IMG/VR virus record: IMGVR_UViG_3300020474_000033
Span: 1-43,882 of that record
Source: a virus
Direction: 5' to 3' (one strand)
Length of the DNA stretch: 43,882 nucleotides
A program made the translations under genes and the position numbers. The notes under the pieces were generated by a model. That model was given only the letters and a program-made list of their open reading frames with translations, made no database searches and was not told the DNA's origin. Positions 38,184 through 43,882 of the stretch are shown piece after piece. Position 1 is the stretch's first letter; the number at the start of each line of letters is the position of its first letter.

Positions 38184-39443
38184 TTGATTACACTTCGCCC
38201 ACATCAGCAGAGATCACTCGATGCTATGGACAAAGCAAATAAAGGTCAGATCATCGTCCCTACTGGTGGTGGTAAGACATTCATAATGATACAGCACGCT
38301 AAGAAACTATTGAATACTACAGACATGTATCTCAATAGACCTAAGCATATTGTTGTAGTTGCACCTCGTATATTACTTGCTCAGCAGTTATGTGACGATT
38401 TCATGGAGCAGATCAATGGACGTGTATGTCATGCTCACTCAGGTGAGACACATTACTACAGCACTACAAAGAGTGACCAGATCGCCAACTTCATCGAAGG
38501 ATGTCGTTGTTTACATGAGAATGCTATTATATTCACTACATATCACTCATTACACAAAGTATTGGATGCTGATTTCGATATTGATGCTATCTATTTCGAT
38601 GAAGCACACAACAGTGTAACAAGAGGATTCTTTCCTAAAGCGATGGATGCATCACAAACAGCAAAGAAGTGTTACTTTTTTACAGCAACACCTCGTAGTG
38701 CTCGTAAGCAAGAAGGAATATTTACTCGTGGTATGAATAATAAGCACGTTTATGGCGAAGTGTTAGAGTCGGTGCCTGCACCTGAGTTAATCAGCAACGG
38801 TAGTATTGTATCACCCACTATTGTGCCATTTAACAGTGACCGCTCTTTAACTAAAGAGAATATGCACGAGACACACACCGATACAGTTACCGAGATACTT
38901 GACACACTTGACGAAGATCACGCTAGTAAGGTATTGATCGCAGTGCCTAGCAGTAGACAGTTAGGTAATATGATAGGTCATACTACATTACTATCTCAGT
39001 TGAGACTCAGAGGTTATGACTATTTGCATGTTACATCAAAGTATGGTGCATATGTCAATGACCAGAAAGTAAACAGAGAAGTATTCATGGACACCCTTGC
39101 GAAGTGGGGACGTGATGATAGCAAGAAGTTTGTTGTTATGCACTACAGTATTCTATCTGAAGGTATTAACGTCCACGGTTTAACCCATTGCATTCTATTG
39201 AGAAATCTTAATATTGTTGCTATGGCACAAACAATAGGTAGAGTAATCAGGATGCATAAGGACGATGCTAGAGGAATTGCCGAGGGACGTATTCCTGCAG
39301 GTGCATGTCAGTTTTACAAAAAACCAACTGGTTATGTAACAGTCCCTATTCATAACAACTATGGTCAAGCAGTAGTCAAGAGATTACAAAGAGTTGTAGA
39401 TGAAATCTTTATTCAAGGAGTAGCACCCACCGCACTAATTTAA
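38184..39443 (+). CDS. SF2 DEAH-box DNA helicase (UvsW-like)
   Basis: A 419-residue helicase from a TTG start. The frame is open back to a GTG at 38133, but that lies in the terminator stem, and the next ATG would drop the Q-motif. Domain order: LRPHQ (residues 4-8), Walker A PTGGGKT (26-32), APRILLAQQL (motif Ia), DEAH (139-142), TATP (167-170), then the second RecA lobe with QTIGRVIR (349-356, Arg353 and Arg356). UvsW-type helicases unwind branched DNA and R-loops and switch replication to recombination mode. It is shorter than T4 UvsW (503 residues), so it may be another phage SF2 enzyme. Confidence 0.75.
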   Translation: MITLRPHQQRSLDAMDKANKGQIIVPTGGGKTFIMIQHAKKLLNTTDMYLNRPKHIVVVAPRILLAQQLCDDFMEQINGRVCHAHSGETHYYSTTKSDQIANFIEGCRCLHENAIIFTTYHSLHKVLDADFDIDAIYFDEAHNSVTRGFFPKAMDASQTAKKCYFFTATPRSARKQEGIFTRGMNNKHVYGEVLESVPAPELISNGSIVSPTIVPFNSDRSLTKENMHETHTDTVTEILDTLDEDHASKVLIAVPSSRQLGNMIGHTTLLSQLRLRGYDYLHVTSKYGAYVNDQKVNREVFMDTLAKWGRDDSKKFVVMHYSILSEGINVHGLTHCILLRNLNIVAMAQTIGRVIRMHKDDARGIAEGRIPAGACQFYKKPTGYVTVPIHNNYGQAVVKRLQRVVDEIFIQGVAPTALI

Positions 39444-39445
39444 TT

Positions 39446-39607
39446 ATGAAAAGGTATCAAATCAAATCCAAGTGGTATTACATATTCTGGGGAATAGCAA
39501 CTGTATCAGTCGTTACTGGTCAGGTGTTAGTCGCACAAGGTTATCACCGTATGAGTGTGTCAGTTGAGAAACTGACCACTATCTTACACTACCGCATGGT
39601 AAACTAG
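39446..39607 (+). CDS. Small membrane protein downstream of the helicase
   Basis: A 53-residue protein two bases after the helicase stop. It has a basic N-terminus (KRYQIKSKW), one membrane segment (YYIFWGIATVSVVTGQVLVA) and a short polar tail. It is not recognised. A TATAAT at 39608-39613 directly after it may serve the next gene. Confidence 0.55.
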   Translation: MKRYQIKSKWYYIFWGIATVSVVTGQVLVAQGYHRMSVSVEKLTTILHYRMVN

Positions 39608-39613
39608 TATAAT
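39608..39613 (+). promoter_or_regulatory. Possible -10 element before the endonuclease-like gene
   Basis: A perfect TATAAT lies in the gap 25 bases before the ATG at 39638. No convincing -35 or TGn extension is seen. It would set the putative restriction-modification pair as its own unit. Confidence 0.35.
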
Positions 39614-39637
39614 AAGAATATACGAAACACAAACACA

Positions 39638-40246
39638 ATGCAAACATCTAATCAAGACCTATCATCAGCACTATCTAAGATCATTCCAGTTGCTATTAAA
39701 CTCACTGAGCAACGTGTAGCAAAGATGCTAGAGATCGGTAGTGGTGGTAAAAAACCAGACCTAGATTCATTCTTTGGTGCTGACAATACAGTTGACAAGA
39801 CTAAGTTTCTAGCAAACATCTTTAACCCTGCACTAGAGGACTCAGCAAAACAGTTAGGTGTTGACTACATCACCGAGGAAACAGTTGGTTACGATGCTAT
39901 TCTATTAGATGAAGAGATCGAAAACAAAATGTCACTAGGTAGTAGCACATCATCATTCGCTACTGGTAACAATCATAGTAAGACTAAGGTTGACAAGATA
40001 TTTTGCATCAAGTTTACACAGAATGAGAATTCTTTCCCAAGTGTATTTGCATGTATTGTTGACTTATCTCTTAAACAGAATGAAGCAACTGGATGGACAG
40101 ATTCAGTTACAAAGACTGGTAAAAACAACAATGGATTCTCTACTCTTAGAATTCATAACGAAGACAGAATGTGTGTAACACCTATCTTTGGTAACGTAAG
40201 ACGCACTCAAAAGTTTATCCACACAGTATATGAAGATATCAAGTAA
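39638..40246 (+). CDS. Putative type II restriction endonuclease (PD-(D/E)XK type)
   Basis: A 202-residue protein. YDAILLDEEIENKMS holds a likely nuclease centre, Asp86 and Glu95-Asn96-Lys97. It is followed by SSFATGNNHSKTKVDKIFCI then KFT, a layout (E-x-K, then G-N-H-S-x-K, then a hydrophobic strand) common in type II restriction enzymes. The N-terminal 75 residues are helical. The C-terminus (RRTQKFIHTVYEDIK) overlaps the methyltransferase gene by 17 bases. Neighbouring a methyltransferase is the main support; the spacing between Asp86 and Glu95 is short, so this remains a candidate. Confidence 0.5.
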   Translation: MQTSNQDLSSALSKIIPVAIKLTEQRVAKMLEIGSGGKKPDLDSFFGADNTVDKTKFLANIFNPALEDSAKQLGVDYITEETVGYDAILLDEEIENKMSLGSSTSSFATGNNHSKTKVDKIFCIKFTQNENSFPSVFACIVDLSLKQNEATGWTDSVTKTGKNNNGFSTLRIHNEDRMCVTPIFGNVRRTQKFIHTVYEDIK

Positions 40247-41090
40247 TAACACATACCTAATGAGTTGTATAGATGGTATGCAACTCATGGATGAGCAGTC
40301 AGTTGACCTAGTAGTCACTTCACCACCATACGATGATCTCAGGACATACAACGATAGCAGTAAGTGGGACTTTAATGTCTTTAAAGAAGTTGCTAAGGGA
40401 TTGACCAGAGTATTAAAAGATGGTGGTGTTATCATGTGGAATGTTAATGACGCTACAATTAAGGGATCGGAGACTGGATCGAGTTTTAGACAGTGTTTGC
40501 ATTTCGTAGATGAATGTGGTTTAAGATTACATGACACAATGATATATGAGAAAACAGGCACCGCTTTCGCTAGTGGTGTTAAGTCAGTAAGATATACTCA
40601 GGTGTTTGAGTATTGTTTCATACTATCCAAGGGTAGACCCAAGAGTATTAACCTTATTCAAGATAAGAAAAACAAGTGGGCAGGGATAACATCATGGGGC
40701 AATGCTACATCACGCAATAAGGATGGGACAACGAATGACCCTAATCGAAAAAGCAATGCAATCAAGGAGTGGGGAGTAAGGACAAACATATGGAGGATTA
40801 AAAACAGTGGTGGTTTTGGACAATCGTCTAAAGCATCATATAAACATCCTGCTACAATGCCAGAAGAGTTAGCACGAGGTCACATTAAAACGTGGTCAAG
40901 TGTTAACGATGTAGTGCTAGACCCATTCATGGGTGCAGGCACTACCGCTCAGGTTGCAATGGAAGAGAATAGACAATACATAGGTTTTGAGATTGATAAA
41001 ACATATCACAAAATGTGTGTTGACAGAATGCTACCATTCAAAGATAACGTATTAACTAGACTATTACTTGAGGATTTAGACCATTGTTAA
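40230..41090 (+). CDS. DNA adenine/cytosine-N4 methyltransferase, beta class
   Basis: A 286-residue protein with motif IV TSPPY (residues 30-34, DLVVTSPPYDDLRTY) before motif I DPFMGAGTT (231-239, DPFMGAGTTAQVAME). This order marks the beta class; TSPPY enzymes methylate exocyclic amino groups (N6-A or N4-C). GRPKSINLIQ and ARGHIKTWS flank the target recognition region (about 130-225). It would protect phage DNA or act with the overlapping endonuclease-like gene upstream. Specificity cannot be read from sequence. It ends overlapping the next gene by 7 bases. Confidence 0.85.
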   Translation: MKISSNNTYLMSCIDGMQLMDEQSVDLVVTSPPYDDLRTYNDSSKWDFNVFKEVAKGLTRVLKDGGVIMWNVNDATIKGSETGSSFRQCLHFVDECGLRLHDTMIYEKTGTAFASGVKSVRYTQVFEYCFILSKGRPKSINLIQDKKNKWAGITSWGNATSRNKDGTTNDPNRKSNAIKEWGVRTNIWRIKNSGGFGQSSKASYKHPATMPEELARGHIKTWSSVNDVVLDPFMGAGTTAQVAMEENRQYIGFEIDKTYHKMCVDRMLPFKDNVLTRLLLEDLDHC

Positions 41091-41302
41091 GAAACAGAGC
41101 ACTAGTGGTGCCCAAATCTAATAAGGCACAACAGATATTCAACAAATATCTTAATAATAAGAATGAGGTAATTGTTGAAGAGATCAGGGGAAACAGAGTA
41201 TTTTGCTCAGCACCCGACTATCCCGACTTTTGGTTTTGGGTTGACAGACTAGAAGGTGGGGATGATAACTGGCAGATTCAACTATTAAACAATCGATTAT
41301 GA
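41084..41302 (+). CDS. Small hypothetical protein
   Basis: A 72-residue protein starting at TTG inside the methyltransferase end (GTG at 41105 or 41108 are alternatives). SNKAQQIFNKYLNNKNEVIV then VEEIRGNRVFCSAPDYPDFW suggests a helix followed by a beta hairpin. The stop overlaps the next ATG by 4 bases. Function is unknown; its position could tie it to the modification unit. Confidence 0.5.
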   Translation: MLRNRALVVPKSNKAQQIFNKYLNNKNEVIVEEIRGNRVFCSAPDYPDFWFWVDRLEGGDDNWQIQLLNNRL

Positions 41303-41514
41303 CTAATTTAATTGATAAGAATGACCCATTATGGTTTGCACAAACAAGTAATAAACCATATGATAGGCACCATTATAAAGTAATATCCAAATCAGGTGAG
41401 ACAAATGTGTTGACTTCCTATGATGAGGTGATCGAGACATGGTGGAATAAACGTCATTTTATAGATAGAATTGAAGTAATTGACAAACCAAAAAAGAGGG
41501 GTAAAGGTTTTTGA
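41299..41514 (+). CDS. Small basic hypothetical protein
   Basis: A 71-residue protein (NDPLWFAQTSNKPYDRHHYK, ending EVIDKPKKRGKGF). Its beta-rich middle and basic tail suggest a nucleic acid or protein partner, but no family is recognised. It overlaps the upstream gene by 4 bases and the downstream TTG start by 4 bases. Confidence 0.55.
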   Translation: MTNLIDKNDPLWFAQTSNKPYDRHHYKVISKSGETNVLTSYDEVIETWWNKRHFIDRIEVIDKPKKRGKGF

Positions 41515-42047
41515 TTGAAGTTGTTAGTGGGTTATTTCCTGACTGGTTAGTAGATCAGACAGCACAAAAACTCAGTGAGTATCCTATACGATGGACAAAT
41601 AGTCCATACGCATGTTATGATAAGGCACGATTCTTTGGCACAATGGTAGTCAGAAATGGTGAATTTATTGGTGCCGAGGATTCATGGTTTATAAAATACT
41701 TTAATGCTATGATGGAGCACCGACTACAGGCACATACATTAAGGACACTATTAAATGTGCAATTTAATAATATGGACAGTCAGATACACAACGATGGTGA
41801 CGTCAACAGTCTAGTGTCAGTTGTGTATCATGTAGCAGGCACCGATGGTGATACAGTATTTTACAATAGTGCAAACGAGGAAATTAAAAGAGTCCCTTTT
41901 AATATGGGTCAAGCGATTATTTTCCCATCGCACATTTATCACATGGGACTACCACCCAAGAGTGGCATACGAGTGACCCTAGGGTCAATCTATGATGTGG
42001 CAGATCAACAAGTGGCACAAGACACCACTCTACGACTAGTAGCATAG
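41511..42047 (+). CDS. 2OG-Fe(II) oxygenase
   Basis: A 178-residue protein from TTG 41511, overlapping the previous stop. SQIHNDGDVNSLVSVVYHVA has His93-x-Asp95; FPSHIYHMGLPPKSGIRVTL has His141 or His144 and the 2-oxoglutarate Arg. It has the phage 2OG oxygenase layout (N-terminal helix, then double-stranded beta-helix). It is separate from the five-gene island, about 4 kb away. The substrate is unknown. Confidence 0.8.
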   Translation: MIEVVSGLFPDWLVDQTAQKLSEYPIRWTNSPYACYDKARFFGTMVVRNGEFIGAEDSWFIKYFNAMMEHRLQAHTLRTLLNVQFNNMDSQIHNDGDVNSLVSVVYHVAGTDGDTVFYNSANEEIKRVPFNMGQAIIFPSHIYHMGLPPKSGIRVTLGSIYDVADQQVAQDTTLRLVA

Positions 42048-42049
42048 TC

Positions 42050-42122
42050 TATAATATTAGTAAGCAAGAATGCTAACATTCAAAAGTGCTTAGGGATACC
42101 TTTCTTGCTTTCTCTATTTTTT
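42050..42122 (+). terminator. Long inverted repeat with T-tract; terminator or small RNA
   Basis: AAGCAAGAA (42062-42070) pairs exactly with TTCTTGCTT (42102-42110), enclosing 31 bases, and is followed by a T-run ending near 42122. A TATAAT lies at 42050-42055, so RNA could begin at the hairpin base. It may be a terminator for the 2OG oxygenase unit or a short RNA; the long loop makes either uncertain. Confidence 0.4.
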
Positions 42123-42127
42123 ATATT

Positions 42128-42274
42128 ATGCAAAACGTCCCATTTTATGACTTTCCACAGTCACCAATTTTGATTATTGGATTCTTTGGTATTTTAACAG
42201 CACTCATAGTATTATATGTTGCTAATAACAAATACTTTAATTCACCTTTTAACGAGGACAACAATGCCAAGTAA
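42128..42274 (+). CDS. Small membrane protein
   Basis: A 48-residue protein from ATG 42128; an upstream TTG-started frame would run through the T-rich hairpin and is less likely. After VPFYDFPQSP comes one membrane segment (ILIIGFFGILTALIVLYVA) and a polar tail (NNKYFNSPFNEDNNAK). Not recognised. Confidence 0.5.
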   Translation: MQNVPFYDFPQSPILIIGFFGILTALIVLYVANNKYFNSPFNEDNNAK

Positions 42275-42479
42275 TCAAATTGAATTCGCAATCTCATCTA
42301 TGAGATATATTTACATGAAAAACATCGAAAGACATGTAGATGACAATAATATAGGTAACAGTGATGCTATCTTTCAAGAGTATATCATAGATAATAAAGA
42401 CCCCGAGGAATTAGATTATGAATGGATGTATTTACCCGATCTCAATGACCAACAAGAAGACATATCACATATACTTTGA
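42264..42479 (+). CDS. Small acidic hypothetical protein
   Basis: A 71-residue protein. I chose ATG 42264 because an AACGAGGAC Shine-Dalgarno sits just upstream; earlier in-frame starts lie in the membrane gene. It is acidic (DDNNIGNSDAIFQEYIIDNK, then a DPEELDYEWMY end). It overlaps the genes on both sides. The family is unknown. Confidence 0.55.
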   Translation: MPSNQIEFAISSMRYIYMKNIERHVDDNNIGNSDAIFQEYIIDNKDPEELDYEWMYLPDLNDQQEDISHIL

Positions 42480-42624
42480 AGATAAATGTATCTTTAAAGA
42501 TTTAGACCAAGATGAATTCGATCTGATTTGGGGACGAATTTATAGGTCATATCATACTCACTCACTATCATATAGTATGGTGAGCGATTTGCCCGATAGT
42601 GCTCTCGTAGAATCATCGTTTTAA
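42445..42624 (+). CDS. Small hypothetical protein
   Basis: A 59-residue protein from ATG 42445 (MTNKKTYHIYFEDKCIFKDL, then DQDEFDLIWGRIYRSYHT). The compact strand-helix-strand pattern resembles small cyanophage proteins of unknown role. It overlaps the preceding gene by 35 bases, and an earlier start at 42418 would overlap more. Confidence 0.55.
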   Translation: MTNKKTYHIYFEDKCIFKDLDQDEFDLIWGRIYRSYHTHSLSYSMVSDLPDSALVESSF

Positions 42625-42628
42625 AACT

Positions 42629-42865
42629 ATGGACAACAAACTAAACTACACTGAAATACGCAAATACTTCTCAACGAATGAGTGGCGATATATTTCAGAA
42701 GTAATTGATCGAGAGACTCATGACTTCGGACACACTGATATAAGTAGATCAGTGACTAGTAAGATCGATAAATTAAATCTAGATCAATGGGACAACCTTA
42801 GAGAAGAGAATACAATAATTGAATCATACTACAGACAACTCAATGACAAAGATCAAGGTAATTGA
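42629..42865 (+). CDS. Small hypothetical protein
   Basis: A 78-residue charged, helical protein (LNYTEIRKYFSTNEWRYISE, then EVIDRETHDFGHTD and SKIDKLNLDQWDNLREE). It begins 4 bases after the upstream stop and ends 2 bases before the next ATG. No family recognised. Confidence 0.55.
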   Translation: MDNKLNYTEIRKYFSTNEWRYISEVIDRETHDFGHTDISRSVTSKIDKLNLDQWDNLREENTIIESYYRQLNDKDQGN

Positions 42866-42867
42866 CT

Positions 42868-43011
42868 ATGAAAGCATATGCATTATACATTCTAATCGGT
42901 ATTGTTTTTTTAACTCTCATCCGTGGCACTCTACAGATTGATAGGAGTGAAAGAAACAATCGATTATATGAGGAATTATGTAAGGTTGACAAGGATTATT
43001 GTGCCAGTTAG
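42868..43011 (+). CDS. Small membrane protein
   Basis: A 47-residue protein with one N-terminal membrane segment (YALYILIGIVFLTLIRG), which could also be an uncleaved signal anchor, followed by a charged tail with two Cys (EELCKVDKDYCAS). A short terminator follows. Not recognised. Confidence 0.5.
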   Translation: MKAYALYILIGIVFLTLIRGTLQIDRSERNNRLYEELCKVDKDYCAS

Positions 43012-43027
43012 ATTACTGTCACACATG

Positions 43028-43050
43028 AGCACACTACGGTGTGCTTTTTT
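43028..43050 (+). terminator. Rho-independent terminator
   Basis: AGCACAC and GTGTGCT pair around TACG, followed by six T. It ends the mini-gene series starting near 42128. An AT-rich stretch at 43051-43065 may hold the promoter of the next series. Confidence 0.85.
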
Positions 43051-43079
43051 GTTATTATATTAATAGTTAAGAAACACAC

Positions 43080-43343
43080 ATGCACAACTTCAAAGAATTT
43101 CTAGACTATTGCGAATCATTCTATAGTCCAGAGCACCCTGACTGTCTGTATCCTATCGATGGACTAACAAGACAAGAGTTAGCACTTGCAACTCTCAACG
43201 TTTTAGATTTATGTGAAGAAGGCACTCATGTCACATGGGGTGGTGGTGATTCACTAGACCGTGAGCGTGTAAGAGATCAGGTAATCGAGACTAGAGCAGT
43301 TGATTACAACAGAATTCAGAAAATTTTCAAGGAGTATGCATAA
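43080..43343 (+). CDS. Small acidic hypothetical protein
   Basis: An 87-residue protein (HNFKEFLDYCESFYSPEHPD, GLTRQELALATLNVLDLCEE). The second part has GGGDSLDRERVRDQVI. It starts 29 bases after a terminator, so it opens a new unit, and shares a TAATG overlap with the next gene. The family is unknown. Confidence 0.55.
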   Translation: MHNFKEFLDYCESFYSPEHPDCLYPIDGLTRQELALATLNVLDLCEEGTHVTWGGGDSLDRERVRDQVIETRAVDYNRIQKIFKEYA

Positions 43344-43519
43344 TGACTATTACAAGATCAGACTGTCGTTATTACATCAACGAAATCAAAGACATGGCAA
43401 AAAACTTTGATGATAAGACAGAGGAAAAGATTAACCAAAAAGCAAGAAGCATTACATCTACAAATTTAAAGAAATTGTATAATGAATTGCTCGAAGAAAT
43501 TTACGGAGTGAATTACTAA
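43343..43519 (+). CDS. Small helical hypothetical protein
   Basis: A 58-residue, mostly helical protein (DCRYYINEIKDMAKNFDDKT, then ARSITSTNLKKLYNELLEEI). Start and stop are fused to its neighbours by single-base overlaps. No family recognised. Confidence 0.55.
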   Translation: MTITRSDCRYYINEIKDMAKNFDDKTEEKINQKARSITSTNLKKLYNELLEEIYGVNY

Positions 43520-43713
43520 TGAAAACTCAAGACCCGATCAACTTCCTCGTAGATATCTACGAAAATTGGTGTGATGACCAACGTCTACCGCTCATGGATG
43601 CCAGTGATTTGCTCGTAGCAGACACTAATGGCGAAGTATACCTACAAGATCATCATAAAGAGTGGATACACAATTTTATTGATCTTTGGGATGTAGTGGA
43701 GCAAAACTCATGA
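43519..43713 (+). CDS. Small acidic hypothetical protein
   Basis: A 64-residue acidic protein (DPINFLVDIYENWCDDQRLP, then LLVADTNGEVYLQDHHKEWI). It overlaps the previous stop by one base and the next start by 4 bases. No family recognised. Confidence 0.55.
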   Translation: MKTQDPINFLVDIYENWCDDQRLPLMDASDLLVADTNGEVYLQDHHKEWIHNFIDLWDVVEQNS

Positions 43714-43882
43714 AAACAATTAACTATCAAGTAACAGAAATTGATCTCTACTTATCTGAAGTTGGAGACGGAGACCCCGATTTGCAATTTACACCCCAAG
43801 AGGAATATGTCATGCACCAAAGATGTCTAGGCAGATGGACAGCATACAATGAAGATGACCTAAGAAATCGAATATTTGATTT
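43710..43882 (+). CDS. Hypothetical protein, cut by the window end
   Basis: An open frame begins at ATG 43710 and runs past the last base with no stop; 57 codons are visible (KTINYQVTEIDLYLSEVGDG to RNRIFD). The visible part is acidic with a possible C-terminal helix. It overlaps the upstream gene by ATGA. No family recognised. Confidence 0.5.
   Translation, partial: MKTINYQVTEIDLYLSEVGDGDPDLQFTPQEEYVMHQRCLGRWTAYNEDDLRNRIFD

Noticed and set aside
42050-42130. A tRNA gene in the hairpin region
   Set aside because: No cloverleaf, anticodon arm or T-loop consensus could be drawn; only one long stem is present.
1-43882. CRISPR arrays, insertion sequences, prophage integration genes or att sites
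   Set aside because: No regularly spaced repeats, transposase, integrase or paired direct repeats with tRNA ends were seen.

Overview
This window looks like part of the genome of a T4-like cyanophage (a contractile-tailed myovirus of marine Synechococcus or Prochlorococcus). The evidence is a T4-type baseplate and tail module (homologues of gp4, gp5, gp26, gp27, gp48, gp53 and gp54), T4-style late promoter octamers (TATAAATA or CTAAATA), tightly packed AT-rich genes, and two cyanobacterium-specific auxiliary genes (CP12 and a CpeT-type lyase). No integrase, att site, tRNA, CRISPR array or insertion sequence was seen, and no stretch over 300 bases lacks a gene.

Layout. 1-1190: small accessory genes (cupin-like, glutaredoxin-like) closed by a rho-independent terminator. 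1218-3217 on the minus strand: gp53 and gp48, divergent from gp4 with overlapping start codons. 3216-16958: baseplate, hub and tape-measure genes, among them a probable -1 frameshift from gp26 into a small downstream frame, two large paralogous tape-measure-like proteins (one with a lytic transglycosylase domain), a gp27-like hub, then CP12, several mini-genes, CpeT and gp5. 16989-17724: small genes, one Phd/YefM-like. 17773-29829: virion and tail-fibre proteins, ending in three tandem Gly/His-rich paralogues, the middle one with a fibrinogen-like lectin domain. 29854-37515: two overlapping flavin-dependent tryptophan-halogenase-type genes, a protein of unknown family, a small protein, and five consecutive Fe(II)/2-oxoglutarate oxygenase or JmjC/cupin-type genes. 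37559-43882: small genes, a candidate small RNA, an SF2 helicase, a putative restriction endonuclease next to a DNA methyltransferase, another 2OG oxygenase, and a run of tiny hypothetical genes.

How the parts fit. The first two thirds build the tail, baseplate and fibres under late promoters that recur about 20-30 bases before gene starts. CP12 and CpeT would act on host carbon metabolism and pigment proteins. The halogenase-oxygenase island is the strongest candidate for an undescribed system: nine same-strand, mostly overlapping genes, at least seven of them redox enzymes, pointing to a multi-step halogenation and hydroxylation of an unknown target. The endonuclease-methyltransferase pair and the candidate small RNA come next. 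All calls come from reading translated sequence and motifs; no database search was run.
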